Positions 7,989 through 17,010 of a DNA stretch of 64,000 bases are shown piece after piece. The notes beneath the pieces were generated by a model. It did no database searches, was not told the DNA's origin, and saw only the letters and a program-made list of their open reading frames with translations. Origin of the DNA: Mesorhizobium sp. J428 (GTDB taxonomy: Bacteria; Pseudomonadota; Alphaproteobacteria; Rhizobiales; Rhizobiaceae); NCBI RefSeq assembly GCF_024699925.1, contig NZ_JAJOMX010000001.1:1898001-1962000 (forward strand), written 5' to 3'. Both the position numbers and the translations under genes were made by a program. How positions within the stretch are numbered: position 1 is the stretch's first letter; every line of letters starts with the position of its first letter.

Positions 7989-9194
7989 ATGAAGCAGGAA
8001 CTGGTGCAGAGCGCGCGCGACCGGACCATCGGCCTGCTGATGGTCGGAAGCTTCGCCACGGGGGCGAACATCCGGCTGATGGACACGGTACTTCCCCAGG
8101 TCGCGCTGGGGTTCGACGTGTCCATCGGTCTCGCTGCCCAGATCGTCACGGCCTATGCGCTCGGTTATGGCCTGATGCAGATCGGCCTGGGCATCGCGGG
8201 CGATCGTTTCGGCAAGATCAGGCTGGTGACGGTCCTCTGCTTCGCCAGCGTGATTGCGTGCCTGATGGCGGCCGCCGCGCAGACCCTGGGCCAGCTGACC
8301 TTGGCGCGTTTTCTCTGCGGCGCGGCGACATCGGCCATGATCCCCGTATCGCTTGCCTGGGTCGGCGACATGGTCCCATACGAGGATCGCGCCGTCGTCC
8401 TGGCACGATACGCGAGCGGCGGCATCTTCGGCATGATCGCGGGACAGATCGCCGGCGGACTGCTGACCGAATACTGGGATTGGCGGGCCGGCCTGGTCTT
8501 GGTGGCTCTGGCCTATCTCGTGGCCGGAAGCGGACTTCTTGCCAGCCTCAGGCGCGATCCGATGATGGCCGCCAGGCCCGTGCAGGCGGGTCAGCGCCTT
8601 CCGGCTGTCTCTGCGATCGCCGCCATGCTCCGGCGGCCATGGTCGCGCGTGGTCCTCGCCTCGGTGTTCCTCGAAGGCGTCACCATCTTCGCATCGATCA
8701 CCTTCGTCGGCGTCGAGATGCGTGCGCGTTTCGGGTCGGGTTACGCCACCATCGGCGCCATGCTCGCCTTTTTCGCCGTCGGCGGCATGGTCTACACGAC
8801 GAATGTCCGGCGCATCGTGCCCCGCATCTCGCAGCCATTGCTGGTGCTGACGGGTGCGACGATTGCGGCGGCGGGAATGCTTGCCTTCGCCTTCACGCCG
8901 ACGCTCTTGCTCGTGCCGGCCGCGATCGCTCTTGTCGGCTTCGGCGCCTACATGCTCCACAACACGCTGCAGACGTTCGCCACGCAACTCCTGCCGGAGG
9001 CGCGCGCCACCGGCTTCTCCATGTTCGCGACACTCTACTTCCTGTCCCAGTCGCTCGGAGTGGCCGTCGCCGCCCTCTTCGTCGACAGTTCAGGGGCAGC
9101 GCCGATATTCATCGTCTCGGCCTTGCTGGCGCTCGCATTCGGCATCTGGTTCCGCTTCGTCGGAGCACAGTCGATGCCGACAACGGCGCAGTGA
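7989..9194 (+). CDS. MFS transporter
   Basis: About 401 aa with roughly twelve hydrophobic segments, a DHA1-like drug/metabolite:H+ antiporter. The loop between helices 2 and 3 carries GIAGDRFGKIRLVTV, close to the GxLaDrxGrkxxl signature. The frame can also start with TTG at 7986, but ATG 7989 follows GGAGCGGGA at proper spacing. It is divergent from the flavin reductases and shares the putative operator, so it may export a product or provide a second import route for the same compound. Confidence 0.88.
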   Translation: MKQELVQSARDRTIGLLMVGSFATGANIRLMDTVLPQVALGFDVSIGLAAQIVTAYALGYGLMQIGLGIAGDRFGKIRLVTVLCFASVIACLMAAAAQTLGQLTLARFLCGAATSAMIPVSLAWVGDMVPYEDRAVVLARYASGGIFGMIAGQIAGGLLTEYWDWRAGLVLVALAYLVAGSGLLASLRRDPMMAARPVQAGQRLPAVSAIAAMLRRPWSRVVLASVFLEGVTIFASITFVGVEMRARFGSGYATIGAMLAFFAVGGMVYTTNVRRIVPRISQPLLVLTGATIAAAGMLAFAFTPTLLLVPAAIALVGFGAYMLHNTLQTFATQLLPEARATGFSMFATLYFLSQSLGVAVAALFVDSSGAAPIFIVSALLALAFGIWFRFVGAQSMPTTAQ

Positions 9195-9407
9195 TGCGTT
9201 GCGGCGTGCGGAGCCCACGCAATCTTGCACGGTTCTGCTTGCTACCACGTCCGACCCCGATACGAACCATCTTGGAAGGCATGATAAGTACGCAGTAGCT
9301 GAGACTCAGCCAGTTCGGCTTTCACGGACGAGAAGTGAACAGCCTCGCTTCGTTTCAGAACGACCGAGCACAGGATGTCGAATCGACGGTCGCATGCGCG
9401 CGACCGA
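9195..9407. other. Intergenic region between convergent genes
   Basis: 213 bases between the ends of the MFS gene and the quinone oxidoreductase remnant. I see no gene and no clear terminator hairpin with a T-run. Confidence 0.4.
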
Positions 9408-10411
9408 TCAGACTCGGAGCACGACGTTCCCTATCGTCTTTCCGCTCTCCACCATTTCGTGCGCCTGCGCGATGTCTTCGAAATCCAATGTTGCGGCGAT
9501 GGTCGGCCGCAATGTTTCTCGCGAAAGCGCGTAGTTGATGTCGGCGAGGCCGCGCTTTCGGTGGCTTTCGTCTATCAGGAAGATCGGCACGAAGCGCAGC
9601 GTGCCGGCGGTGAACTGGAGCGGATAGTAGGGGATGGCCGGCGTCGGGGCCGTGGGGGACGAGTAGCTGGCGATGGTGCCGCCGCGGCGCAGGACTGCCG
9701 CGTCAATGGCGGCGTTGGCACCAAAATCCACCTCGATGACTCGGTCCACGCCCGACGGCGCGATTTTCCGGACTTCGGTGACCACGTCGGTCTCATGGCG
9801 CATGATGAGGTGCGAGGCGCCTGCGCGTCTGGCGACGTGGGCTTTTTCAGGGTTGCTGACCGTGGCGAGTACGGTTGCGCCGGCTGCCGACGCGAACTGA
9901 ATGGCCAGTTCGCCCACGCACCCCGCGCCGCCTTGCACCAGTATGGTTTGCCCTTCCACGCTGCCGTCGGCAAAGACCGCGTAGTGCGCCGTGCAAGCCG
10001 GCACGCCGAGACAGGCTCCTGTCTCGAAGCTAACGTTGTCGGGAAGCGGAACGACGAACGGCAACGGCAGGGCCGCGTATGCCGCAGCCGTGCCGCATTC
10101 CGGGCTGCCCACGGAGCCGTAGGTGCTGCCGCCCTGGGCGTTGAAGATCCAGACCCTGCGCCCGATCCATGAAGACGCGACGCCTTCGCCCACCGCCTCG
10201 ATGGTTCCCGCGCCATGCTGTGCGGCGTGATCGGCGCGGTGATCGGGGTGGGGTTGCGCCAGCCGGCGCGCTTTTTGACATCCGACGGGTTCACGCCCGA
10301 TGCGGCGATTCGTACGAGCACCTCCCCCGACTTTGCGACCGGCTTGGGCGTTTCAATGATGCGAAGCACGTCGCGTGCGGGCCCGTGCCCATTGTAGATG
10401 ACCGCTTTCAT
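9408..10411 (-). pseudogene. Zinc-less MDR / NADPH:quinone oxidoreductase-like gene with a one-base deletion
   Basis: The N-terminus runs from ATG 10411 (MKAVIYNGHGPARDVLRI, then GEVLVRIAASGVNPSDVKKR). The C-terminal part is in the next frame: VGEGVASSWIGRRVW, QGGAGCVGELAIQFASAAGA as the NADPH-binding Rossmann motif, and DRVIEVDFGANAAID. Adding one base between 10217 and 10216 turns PHS-MARE into PHSDGAGTIEAVGEG, the normal catalytic-domain sequence of this family. The repaired length is 334 aa, standard for QOR/MDR proteins. The gene follows the GGT-family gene by 29 bases on the same strand. Unrepaired, the longest product lacks either the nucleotide-binding half or the first 70 residues. 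Confidence 0.85.
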
Positions 10412-10440
10412 GCTGTTCGGGCTGCTCCGCATGTTGGCTG

Positions 10441-12264
10441 TCAACGACCCAGGGCATAGCCTTGGGTGGAACGGGGATCGGCGCCGGCGCGCAGAATGGT
10501 GCCGGTGCGGCTTGCCGCACACAGCCGGCCTTCCGACCAGTCTGCACCGATCTCGACTTCGTGGCCGCGCTTTCGCAGTTCAGCGATCGTATGGGCGGGG
10601 AAGCGGCCTTCCACCACCAGCACCTTTGGTCTTGCCGCGCGCGGCCAGAACGAGGCAGGAAAATGCTCGCTGTGCCAGCCAGGCTGTTCGATCGCTTCCT
10701 GGAGGTTGAGGCCGAAGACTGCGTGACGCAGGAATATCTGCAGGCTCCACTGGTCCTGCTGGTCGCCGCCGGGTGTGCCCCAGACCATATATGGCTCTCC
10801 ATCGCGAAACGCGATCGAGCTGGACAGGGTGGTGCGCGGACGCTTGCGCGGTGCGAGCGAGGAGGGAAGGCCGCGTTCCAGCCAGAACATCTGCGCGCGC
10901 GTGCCAAGAGGGAAACCGAGCGACGGAATAAGGGGCGAACTCTGCAACCATCCGCCGCTGGGCGTGGCCGCAACCATGTTGCCGTGCCGGTCGATCACGT
11001 CGATATGCACCGTGTCGCCACGCTCCGCGACCACGTCGGCCACCGTGGGCTCCCCCGTTCCTGCGACCGTGGGTTCGCCCGCGCCTGCCCCCGCCATTTC
11101 CTTTCGCCGGCCGAGGGCTTCGAGATGCCGTTGCCAATCCGTGTCGCCCATTCGACCCGACAGCAGTTCGGCAGATGCGGCGTCGCCCACCAGCTTCCTC
11201 CGCTCCTCGGCATAGCTGCGTGAAAGGAGCAGTTCCGCCGGCACGTCGACGAAATCCGGGTCGCCGTAAAATGCTTCGCGGTCGGCGAAGGCGAGCTTGG
11301 AGCATTCGACGACCGTGTGGACGAACTCGGCGCTGTTGGGTCCCAGCGTTTCGAGCTGAAACCCTTCGAGCAGCGCAAGTTGCTGCAACATCACCGGTCC
11401 CTGGCTCCAGAAGCCCGGCTTGAAAATCTCGAAGTTCCGGAAGGTGGTCGAGACGGGTTGTTCGATCGCCGCAGACCAGCGGGCCATGTCGTCACCGGTC
11501 AGCAGGCCACGGTGCGGGTTGCCCTCCGCGTCGAGCACGTCGCCCTTGCGGCAGAAGTTGTCGATCGCTTCGGCAACGAAGCCGCGATACCAGGCATTGC
11601 GGGCTGCCTCGATCTGCCGTTCGCGATTGCCGCCGGCGGCCTCTGCCTCACCCAGGATCCGTTCATAGGTATCGGCGGCCCGCGCATTGGTGTGCAGCCC
11701 GCCGCGGCGCGGGGCGTTTCCGCCGGGGATATAGACTGCCGCCGAGCCGGGCCAGTATTTCTCGAACACCGGCCTCATGCTGGCGACGGAGGATTCGATG
11801 CGCGGAATGACCGGCACGCCTTTGCGGGCATAGTGGATTGCAGGCTCGAGGATATCCCGCAGGGACATTGTGCCGTAGTCGCGCAGCAGCAGCATCCAGG
11901 CATCGAACGAGCCAGGGACACAGGCCGCCATCAGTCCGGTCCCGGGAACCAGATCGAGTCCCATGCTCTCGAAGCGTTCTATGGTCGCCGCGTCGGGTGC
12001 CACGCCCTGGCCGCAGATCACTTCCGGGCGGTTCTTGCGCCTGTCATACACCATGATCGGCACTTCGCCCGCCGGTCCGTTGAGATGCGGCTCAACCATC
12101 TGCAACGTGAAGCCCGCCGCAGCCGCGGCGTCGAACGCGTTTCCGTCCCTTTCAAGGATTCCCATTGCGACGGCGCTCGGAATCCAGTGGGTCGAAGCGA
12201 CCACGCCGAACGTCCCTTCGATTTGCGGCCGCGTCAGGAAGCCGGAATGGGGAATTGCATTCAT
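10441..12264 (-). CDS. Gamma-glutamyltransferase-family Ntn hydrolase
   Basis: About 607 aa from ATG 12264, chosen because AGGAC sits just ahead and the upstream Lrp gene ends 4 bases before it; a longer frame back to 12375 overlaps that gene. The family makes one chain that self-cleaves at a threonine. Here GDTVHIDVIDRHGNMVAAT holds the likely nucleophile Thr, followed by GGW and WGTPGGDQQDQW, the glycine pair that forms the oxyanion hole. The N-terminal half has GNAFDAAAAAGFTLQMVEPH. No signal peptide is seen, so it is likely cytoplasmic, unlike classic periplasmic Ggt. An eight-residue near-repeat ending in GEPTV precedes the nucleophile. Substrate may be a gamma-glutamyl or other amide compound imported by the divergent operon. 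Confidence 0.88.
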   Translation of the reverse strand: MNAIPHSGFLTRPQIEGTFGVVASTHWIPSAVAMGILERDGNAFDAAAAAGFTLQMVEPHLNGPAGEVPIMVYDRRKNRPEVICGQGVAPDAATIERFESMGLDLVPGTGLMAACVPGSFDAWMLLLRDYGTMSLRDILEPAIHYARKGVPVIPRIESSVASMRPVFEKYWPGSAAVYIPGGNAPRRGGLHTNARAADTYERILGEAEAAGGNRERQIEAARNAWYRGFVAEAIDNFCRKGDVLDAEGNPHRGLLTGDDMARWSAAIEQPVSTTFRNFEIFKPGFWSQGPVMLQQLALLEGFQLETLGPNSAEFVHTVVECSKLAFADREAFYGDPDFVDVPAELLLSRSYAEERRKLVGDAASAELLSGRMGDTDWQRHLEALGRRKEMAGAGAGEPTVAGTGEPTVADVVAERGDTVHIDVIDRHGNMVAATPSGGWLQSSPLIPSLGFPLGTRAQMFWLERGLPSSLAPRKRPRTTLSSSIAFRDGEPYMVWGTPGGDQQDQWSLQIFLRHAVFGLNLQEAIEQPGWHSEHFPASFWPRAARPKVLVVEGRFPAHTIAELRKRGHEVEIGADWSEGRLCAASRTGTILRAGADPRSTQGYALGR

Positions 12265-12268
12265 GTCG

Positions 12269-12850
12269 CTAGTCCTTGCCTGCCCGGCCTGGGCTGGTCT
12301 TGCCGCCATCCGCAGGTGATGTCGGGAGCGATTGCGCAGCCGGCGCTTCGTCCGACTCATCATCGATGTATTCAAACCAGTCGCCCCAGGTCCAAGAGCT
12401 CTTCATTACCTCGGCGAGCTGGAACGTATCGGTGCTGGTCACGTAGGGAGCTGCCTGCGGGATCACTTCGCTGACGAAATGATGCAGGTCGCCGATGTCC
12501 TTGTGCAGGGATTGGATGCAGACATCGGCCGGTCCGAAGGAAAGACCGACGAAGCGCACGTTCGGAAACTTGACGAGCGCGTCCGCAGTTTCGCGGACAT
12601 GACCGGGCTTCACCCGCATCATGATCATGACGTTCATGCCGACGCCAAGCGCAAGCGGGCTGCCGACCACGGTGATGCGAACGAGATCCTCGTCCTGCAG
12701 GCGAGCGATGCGCATACGCACCGTGCCCTCGGAGATATCGAGCGAACGCGCCAGCTCCCGGTAGGAAATGCGCCCGTCCCGAGCGAGTGCAGAAATGATC
12801 TGCCGGTCCAGTTTATCGATCGCCGCCTTTTTCACGCCCACCTCCATCAT
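12269..12850 (-). CDS. Lrp/AsnC-family transcriptional regulator
   Basis: About 193 aa. The helix-turn-helix is in IDKLDRQIISALARDGRISY to SLDISEGTVRMRIARLQDED; the C-terminal RAM/AsnC ligand domain includes NVMIMMRVKPGHVRETAD and DVCIQSLHKDIGDLHHF. A tail of some 40 residues rich in D, E, P and A (DDESDEAPAAQ) extends past the usual Lrp end. The frame begins with TTG at 12892, but the tandem ATGs at 12850/12847 are the more likely start. It is 4 bases from the GGT-family gene and divergent from the ABC/peptidase operon, so it probably senses the amino acid or amide released by the pathway. Confidence 0.9.
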   Translation of the reverse strand: MMEVGVKKAAIDKLDRQIISALARDGRISYRELARSLDISEGTVRMRIARLQDEDLVRITVVGSPLALGVGMNVMIMMRVKPGHVRETADALVKFPNVRFVGLSFGPADVCIQSLHKDIGDLHHFVSEVIPQAAPYVTSTDTFQLAEVMKSSWTWGDWFEYIDDESDEAPAAQSLPTSPADGGKTSPGRAGKD

Positions 12851-12929
12851 GGCATCGGTTCTAATGAGGGATGCGCCTTCTCGCAATCTCAAAACTTGAC
12901 TATGCGTAGGAAATTTGCGCTATTGATGT

Positions 12930-12966
12930 GATATGCGTAAGTTTCGGCTGCAATTTTTCGCATATC
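12930..12966. promoter_or_regulatory. Inverted repeat GATATGCG...CGCATATC in a divergent promoter region
   Basis: Arms GATATGCG (12930-12937) and CGCATATC (12959-12966) are exact reverse complements 21 bases apart; a third TATGCG lies at 12901-12906. The spacing is about two helical turns between centres, and the site lies between the Lrp gene and the ABC operon, as expected for an Lrp-type autoregulatory site. Confidence 0.5.
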
Positions 12967-13057
12967 AACAAAGCGCGGCATACGCGCCGAATGGGGAAGC
13001 GCTCTGCGGGCTTTGGGAATTTCAAGGCACGTCACTTCGAACGCGAATGGAGAAATC

Positions 13058-14110
13058 ATGAGACGCTTGGCGGCTATCGCTCTCACCCTGATGGGGTCAG
13101 CAGCGACAATCGGCGCATTGCATGCGCAAGAACCCGTGGAAATCACGTTCTTCATCTGGGCCGGATCAAATCAGGGTGTAGTCCCGATGGAGGTTATCGA
13201 AGCCTATAAGGCTGCTCATCCGGAAGTCACCATCAATATCCTGGAGTCCAACAACGCGATCACCTATCCGAAAATGGTGGCGGCAAAGCGCACCACTCCG
13301 GATGATCCGCTTGTTCATTGCGGGTTCTTCAATGTGGACTCCATGACCAAGGGCGATGCCGACGGTATGTGGTCCACGATGGACCCGGCGCTCGTGCCGA
13401 ACATGGAAAAGGTGCTGCCCGGCTTCCGCCGTGCCGGTGACAAAGGCATCGGCTATCAGATGTCGGCCATCGGCATCCTCTACAACAAGGACAAGGTCTC
13501 CGAGCCGCCGAAGTCGTGGTCGGTCATGTGGTCTCCCGAAAGCAAGGGCAAGGTCACGATGTTCGACTACGACACGCGCATGATCGCGATGGCGGCGCGC
13601 CTCAATGGTGGCGACGAAGTCAACATCGATCCCGGCTTCAAGGTGTGGAGCGAGCATGCGGAGAACTTCCGCGCGCTGGTCGATTCGAACGACGGCGTGA
13701 AGAACCTTCTGGTCAGCGGCGACGCCTGGTATGCGCCGTGGTTCTCTTCGCTTGCCACCGTATGGATCAACGAAGGCGCGCCGCTTGCGTTCGCCGTGCC
13801 GGAAGAGGGAGCGATCGCGTTTCCGATCTATCTGACGATCGTGAACGGTGTCACGGAAGCGGAAAAGAAGGTCTGTTCCGACCTGCTGAACACGATGCTC
13901 GACCCTGTGCACGCCGGCAAATACGGCCAGCTCACCAACTCCATCCCCGTGGTCGAGGGCGCTGAAATGACGGACGAACAGCGAAAAAATCCGGCGCTCA
14001 ACATCGAGATGGCCGAAAAATCGGTCGTCCTGGATTTTGGTCACATCGGCAGGATGACACCGGAGTGGCGCCAGCGTTGGGATCGCGAAGTCAAGTTCAA
14101 CATGCGCTGA
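13058..14110 (+). CDS. Extracellular solute-binding protein, PotD/polyamine-opine type
   Basis: About 350 aa from ATG 13058, which has GGAGAAATC directly ahead; a longer frame from 13013 lacks a site. Signal peptide MRRLAAIALTLMGSAATIGA with cleavage after LHA. The mature protein begins EPVEITFFIWAGSNQG and has GIGYQMSAIGILYNKDKV and SWSVMWSPESKGKVTMFDYD, typical of spermidine/putrescine-family receptors (SBP_bac_8/6). It is the first gene of the rightward operon. The ligand is unknown; neighbours point to an amide or amino-acid-like compound. Confidence 0.9.
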   Translation: MRRLAAIALTLMGSAATIGALHAQEPVEITFFIWAGSNQGVVPMEVIEAYKAAHPEVTINILESNNAITYPKMVAAKRTTPDDPLVHCGFFNVDSMTKGDADGMWSTMDPALVPNMEKVLPGFRRAGDKGIGYQMSAIGILYNKDKVSEPPKSWSVMWSPESKGKVTMFDYDTRMIAMAARLNGGDEVNIDPGFKVWSEHAENFRALVDSNDGVKNLLVSGDAWYAPWFSSLATVWINEGAPLAFAVPEEGAIAFPIYLTIVNGVTEAEKKVCSDLLNTMLDPVHAGKYGQLTNSIPVVEGAEMTDEQRKNPALNIEMAEKSVVLDFGHIGRMTPEWRQRWDREVKFNMR

Positions 14111-14118
14111 TCGGCGCG

Positions 14119-14146
14119 CCGGGACTTGAGGAAGTCCCGGCTTTTT
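14119..14146 (+). terminator. Rho-independent terminator/attenuator after the receptor gene
   Basis: Perfect 9-bp stem CCGGGACTT / AAGTCCCGG with loop GAGG, then CTTTTT. It lies 8 bases after the receptor stop and before the ATPase gene, so it probably makes the receptor mRNA more abundant than that of the membrane components. Confidence 0.85.
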
Positions 14147-14202
14147 GCCCCGTGATCGCGGATTTCGTGAGGAGTCCGCCTTGAAAGAATATTTGCGCGC
14201 AC

Positions 14203-15279
14203 ATGCCCTCCGACGTCGAATTCATCAATGTAAGCAAGGTCTTCGCGAGCTATCTCGCGGTTGACGACATCTCCTTCACGATCCCGCAGGGAAGTTTCTT
14301 CTCTCTGCTGGGTCCCTCAGGTTGCGGCAAGACGACCACCTTGCGCATGACGAGCGGCCTCGAATGGCCGGATGCGGGCAAAATCCGCATCGCTGGCCAC
14401 GACATGAGGAGTGTCGCGGCCTACAGTCGGCCCACCAACATGGTCTTCCAGCGCTGGGCGCTATTTCCGCACATGACCGTGGCGCAGAACGTCGCGTTCG
14501 GTCTGGAGGTCGACCGTCGTCCGCGCGCAGAAATCCGGAAGCGTGTCTCCGAAGCGCTCGCCCTCGTCGATCTGCTCCCATTCGCCGAACGCAAGCCGCG
14601 GCAGCTCTCGGGCGGCCAGATGCAGCGTGTGGCGCTGGCCCGTGCGCTGGTGAAGCAGCCCAAGGTGCTGCTCCTCGACGAACCGCTCGGTGCCCTCGAC
14701 CTGAAGCTGCGCATGCAGATGCAACTGGAACTGAAGCGGATCCAGCGCGAGGTGGGCACGACCTTCATGTACGTCACGCACGATCAGGGCGAGGCGCTCA
14801 CCATGTCCGATCAGATCGCCGTGATGAACAAGGGCAAGATAGAGCAGCTCGATTCGCCACAGGCTATCTATGATCGCCCGGCCACGCGGTTCGTGGCGTC
14901 TTTTATCGGCAATACCAATCTGGTCCCGGTCGAAGTTCTGGAAGCAAGCGGCGGAACCGCGCGGGTCGCGATCGGCCCGCTGCAATTCAGCGCGCGCACC
15001 GGCGCCTTCTCCGGCGGCAGCGTGGGGACGGTTTCCATCCGCTACGAGCGGATACGCATCGGCGCAGAGGCGGCCAATCGCGACACCCGGACGCGCGGTA
15101 TGATCAAGGACACGATCTTCTCTGGCTCGGCAGTCCTCTATGTCGTCGAACTGGAGGGCTCGGGCGTTCAAATCACCATAGAGGTGCCGCATGACGGCAC
15201 CTCTAGCCCGCTTCATGCCGGCTCCGCCGTCGATATCGGTTGGGACGGCGGCGCGACCACGGTCTTCGACAATGGCTGA
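14203..15279 (+). CDS. ABC transporter ATP-binding protein, PotA type
   Basis: 358 aa. Walker A is GPSGCGKTT (about residue 45), signature LSGGQMQRVALARA, Walker B VLLLDEPLGALD, H-loop YVTHDQGEALTMSD, then a C-terminal TOBE-like domain (SIRYERIRIG). This is the importer ATPase partnered with two permeases downstream. FQRWALFPHMTV replaces the usual FQxYALFPHxxV Q-loop, a small change. The stop overlaps the next start by 8 bases. No strong Shine-Dalgarno is visible before ATG 14203. Confidence 0.92.
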   Translation: MPSDVEFINVSKVFASYLAVDDISFTIPQGSFFSLLGPSGCGKTTTLRMTSGLEWPDAGKIRIAGHDMRSVAAYSRPTNMVFQRWALFPHMTVAQNVAFGLEVDRRPRAEIRKRVSEALALVDLLPFAERKPRQLSGGQMQRVALARALVKQPKVLLLDEPLGALDLKLRMQMQLELKRIQREVGTTFMYVTHDQGEALTMSDQIAVMNKGKIEQLDSPQAIYDRPATRFVASFIGNTNLVPVEVLEASGGTARVAIGPLQFSARTGAFSGGSVGTVSIRYERIRIGAEAANRDTRTRGMIKDTIFSGSAVLYVVELEGSGVQITIEVPHDGTSSPLHAGSAVDIGWDGGATTVFDNG

Positions 15280-16174
15280 CACGGTGACCGTCCCCGCGCC
15301 GACACGTTCGGTGATCCTGCCAGCTCGGGAGCCCCTCGGTCGCCGCGTCGTGCCGTGGCTGCTGCTGCTTCCCGTTCTTGCAATCATGGTGTTCGCGTTC
15401 GTGGCGCCGCTGCTGGTGTTATTCCAGTACAGCTTCTGGCGCTTCGAATACGGCCAGCTCATCGAAGACTTCACCTTTGCGGCCTACGCCGATTTTCTCA
15501 CCGATTCCTATTTCCACACGATCGTTCTCGATACGCTTCGCATGGCGTTGATAACGACGGTCAGCTCCGTGCTGGTAGGATACCCGCTGGCCTACGCATT
15601 GTGGCGGCTCACGCGACCGAGCCTTCAGAGATGGCTCGCCCTGATTATCTTTTCTCCAATCCTGGTCAGTGTCGTGGTGCGTTCCTATGGCTGGACGGTG
15701 CTTCTGGCCGATCAGGGTCCGGTGAACTGGTTTCTGCAAACGGTGATGGGCTTTCCCGAGCCTGTCCGGCTGGTGTTCAATCTGACGGGCGTGGTGATCA
15801 GCCTGACGCACGTCTTCCTGCCCTTTGTCGTGTTTCCGATCTACTCGACGATGACGCGGCTCGATCCGACGTTGCGGGAGGCGGCGATGGATCTCGGCGC
15901 GGGCTGGTGGACGACGTTCCGGCGGGTGACGTTTCCGCTGACTTTGCCTGGTCTGGTTGCCGGAGCGCAGATCGCATTCACGCTGGCGCTGGGGGCGTTC
16001 GTGACGCCCCAATTGCTCGGAGGCGGGCGTGTGCTCGTCCTGCCGCTGCAGGTCTACACGGCCACGACCGACATCAACTGGCCGCTCGCCGCCGTCGGCG
16101 GGATAGCACTGCTGATCCTGGCGATGATCACCGTGACGATCTCCAACCGCCTGCTGCGCTACAGCGAGGTGTGA
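15272..16174 (+). CDS. ABC transporter permease, PotB type
   Basis: About 300 aa, six membrane spans starting at VVPWLLLLPVLAIMVFAF, with long periplasmic loops and the EAA motif in REAAMDLGAGWWTTFRRVTF. Start taken at ATG 15272, which overlaps the ATPase stop; the frame extends back to 15191 inside the ATPase gene but that part is not membrane-protein-like. It forms the channel with the next gene. Confidence 0.9.
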   Translation: MADTVTVPAPTRSVILPAREPLGRRVVPWLLLLPVLAIMVFAFVAPLLVLFQYSFWRFEYGQLIEDFTFAAYADFLTDSYFHTIVLDTLRMALITTVSSVLVGYPLAYALWRLTRPSLQRWLALIIFSPILVSVVVRSYGWTVLLADQGPVNWFLQTVMGFPEPVRLVFNLTGVVISLTHVFLPFVVFPIYSTMTRLDPTLREAAMDLGAGWWTTFRRVTFPLTLPGLVAGAQIAFTLALGAFVTPQLLGGGRVLVLPLQVYTATTDINWPLAAVGGIALLILAMITVTISNRLLRYSEV

Positions 16175-16176
16175 CC

Positions 16177-17010
16177 ATGCCGTCGAATCTGCCGCACTAT
16201 CGCTACATCCTGCTCGGTGCCTTCGCGATCCTGGGGGTGATCTATGTGATCTCCCCGCTGGCAATCGTGGTCCTGAATTCCTTCTCGAGCGTCGCTTACA
16301 ATGTGTTTCCGCCGGAAGGCTACTCCGTGCGCTGGCATGAGAATCTGGCACAGCAAAAGGCATTCTACATTGCCGCGGTGCGCAGTGTGATGCTGGCGCT
16401 GACAGCGATGTCGGTCGCCATGGTGGTGGGAACCATGGCCGCCTATTCGATCGTGCGTTACCGACCGCGCTGGGCTGACCTCATCAAGAGCTTCCTGCTT
16501 TCCCCGATCGTGCTGCCCAACATCGTGCTGGGCGTCGCGGTGTTCATGTACTTCATCCGGACCGGGCTCTACGGCACCTATTTCAGCCTCGCGATAACAC
16601 ATGTCGTCGTCGTGCTGCCTTTCGTCATCGCCGTGCTGACCGCCGCGTTGACGACGTATGACTGGACACTGCAGGAGGCGGCCGTGGACCTGGGAGCGGG
16701 GCCGATCCGCACCTTCCTGAAGGTGACCATGCCGCAGATCTCGATCAGCATGATCATTTCCGCTGTGTTTGCGTTCGTGACGTCTTTCGATCAGGTCGAG
16801 ACGACCTTGTTCCTTGTGAGAGCAGGCGACAACACGCTGCCGATCGAGATGTTCCTCTACCTCCAGAAGTGGCAGGACCCGACGATCGCAGCCATGTCCA
16901 CCGTGCTTATCGTCTTCGCGCTGATGATTGTGGCCGTGCTCAGCCTTCTGATGCGCAACAGGAGTCTGCCGCTCTCCGTGCTGCGGCAGGACAAGGAGAA
17001 TTCAGAATGA
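16177..17010 (+). CDS. ABC transporter permease, PotC type
   Basis: 277 aa from ATG 16177, two bases after the previous stop. Six spans, opening with YILLGAFAILGVIYVISPLA, and the EAA loop QEAAVDLGAGPIRTFLKVTM. Second half of the heterodimeric channel. Its stop overlaps the start of the M28 homologue in ATGA, so translation of importer and hydrolase is coupled. A much longer frame back to 15355 is a shadow over the first permease. Confidence 0.9.
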   Translation: MPSNLPHYRYILLGAFAILGVIYVISPLAIVVLNSFSSVAYNVFPPEGYSVRWHENLAQQKAFYIAAVRSVMLALTAMSVAMVVGTMAAYSIVRYRPRWADLIKSFLLSPIVLPNIVLGVAVFMYFIRTGLYGTYFSLAITHVVVVLPFVIAVLTAALTTYDWTLQEAAVDLGAGPIRTFLKVTMPQISISMIISAVFAFVTSFDQVETTLFLVRAGDNTLPIEMFLYLQKWQDPTIAAMSTVLIVFALMIVAVLSLLMRNRSLPLSVLRQDKENSE

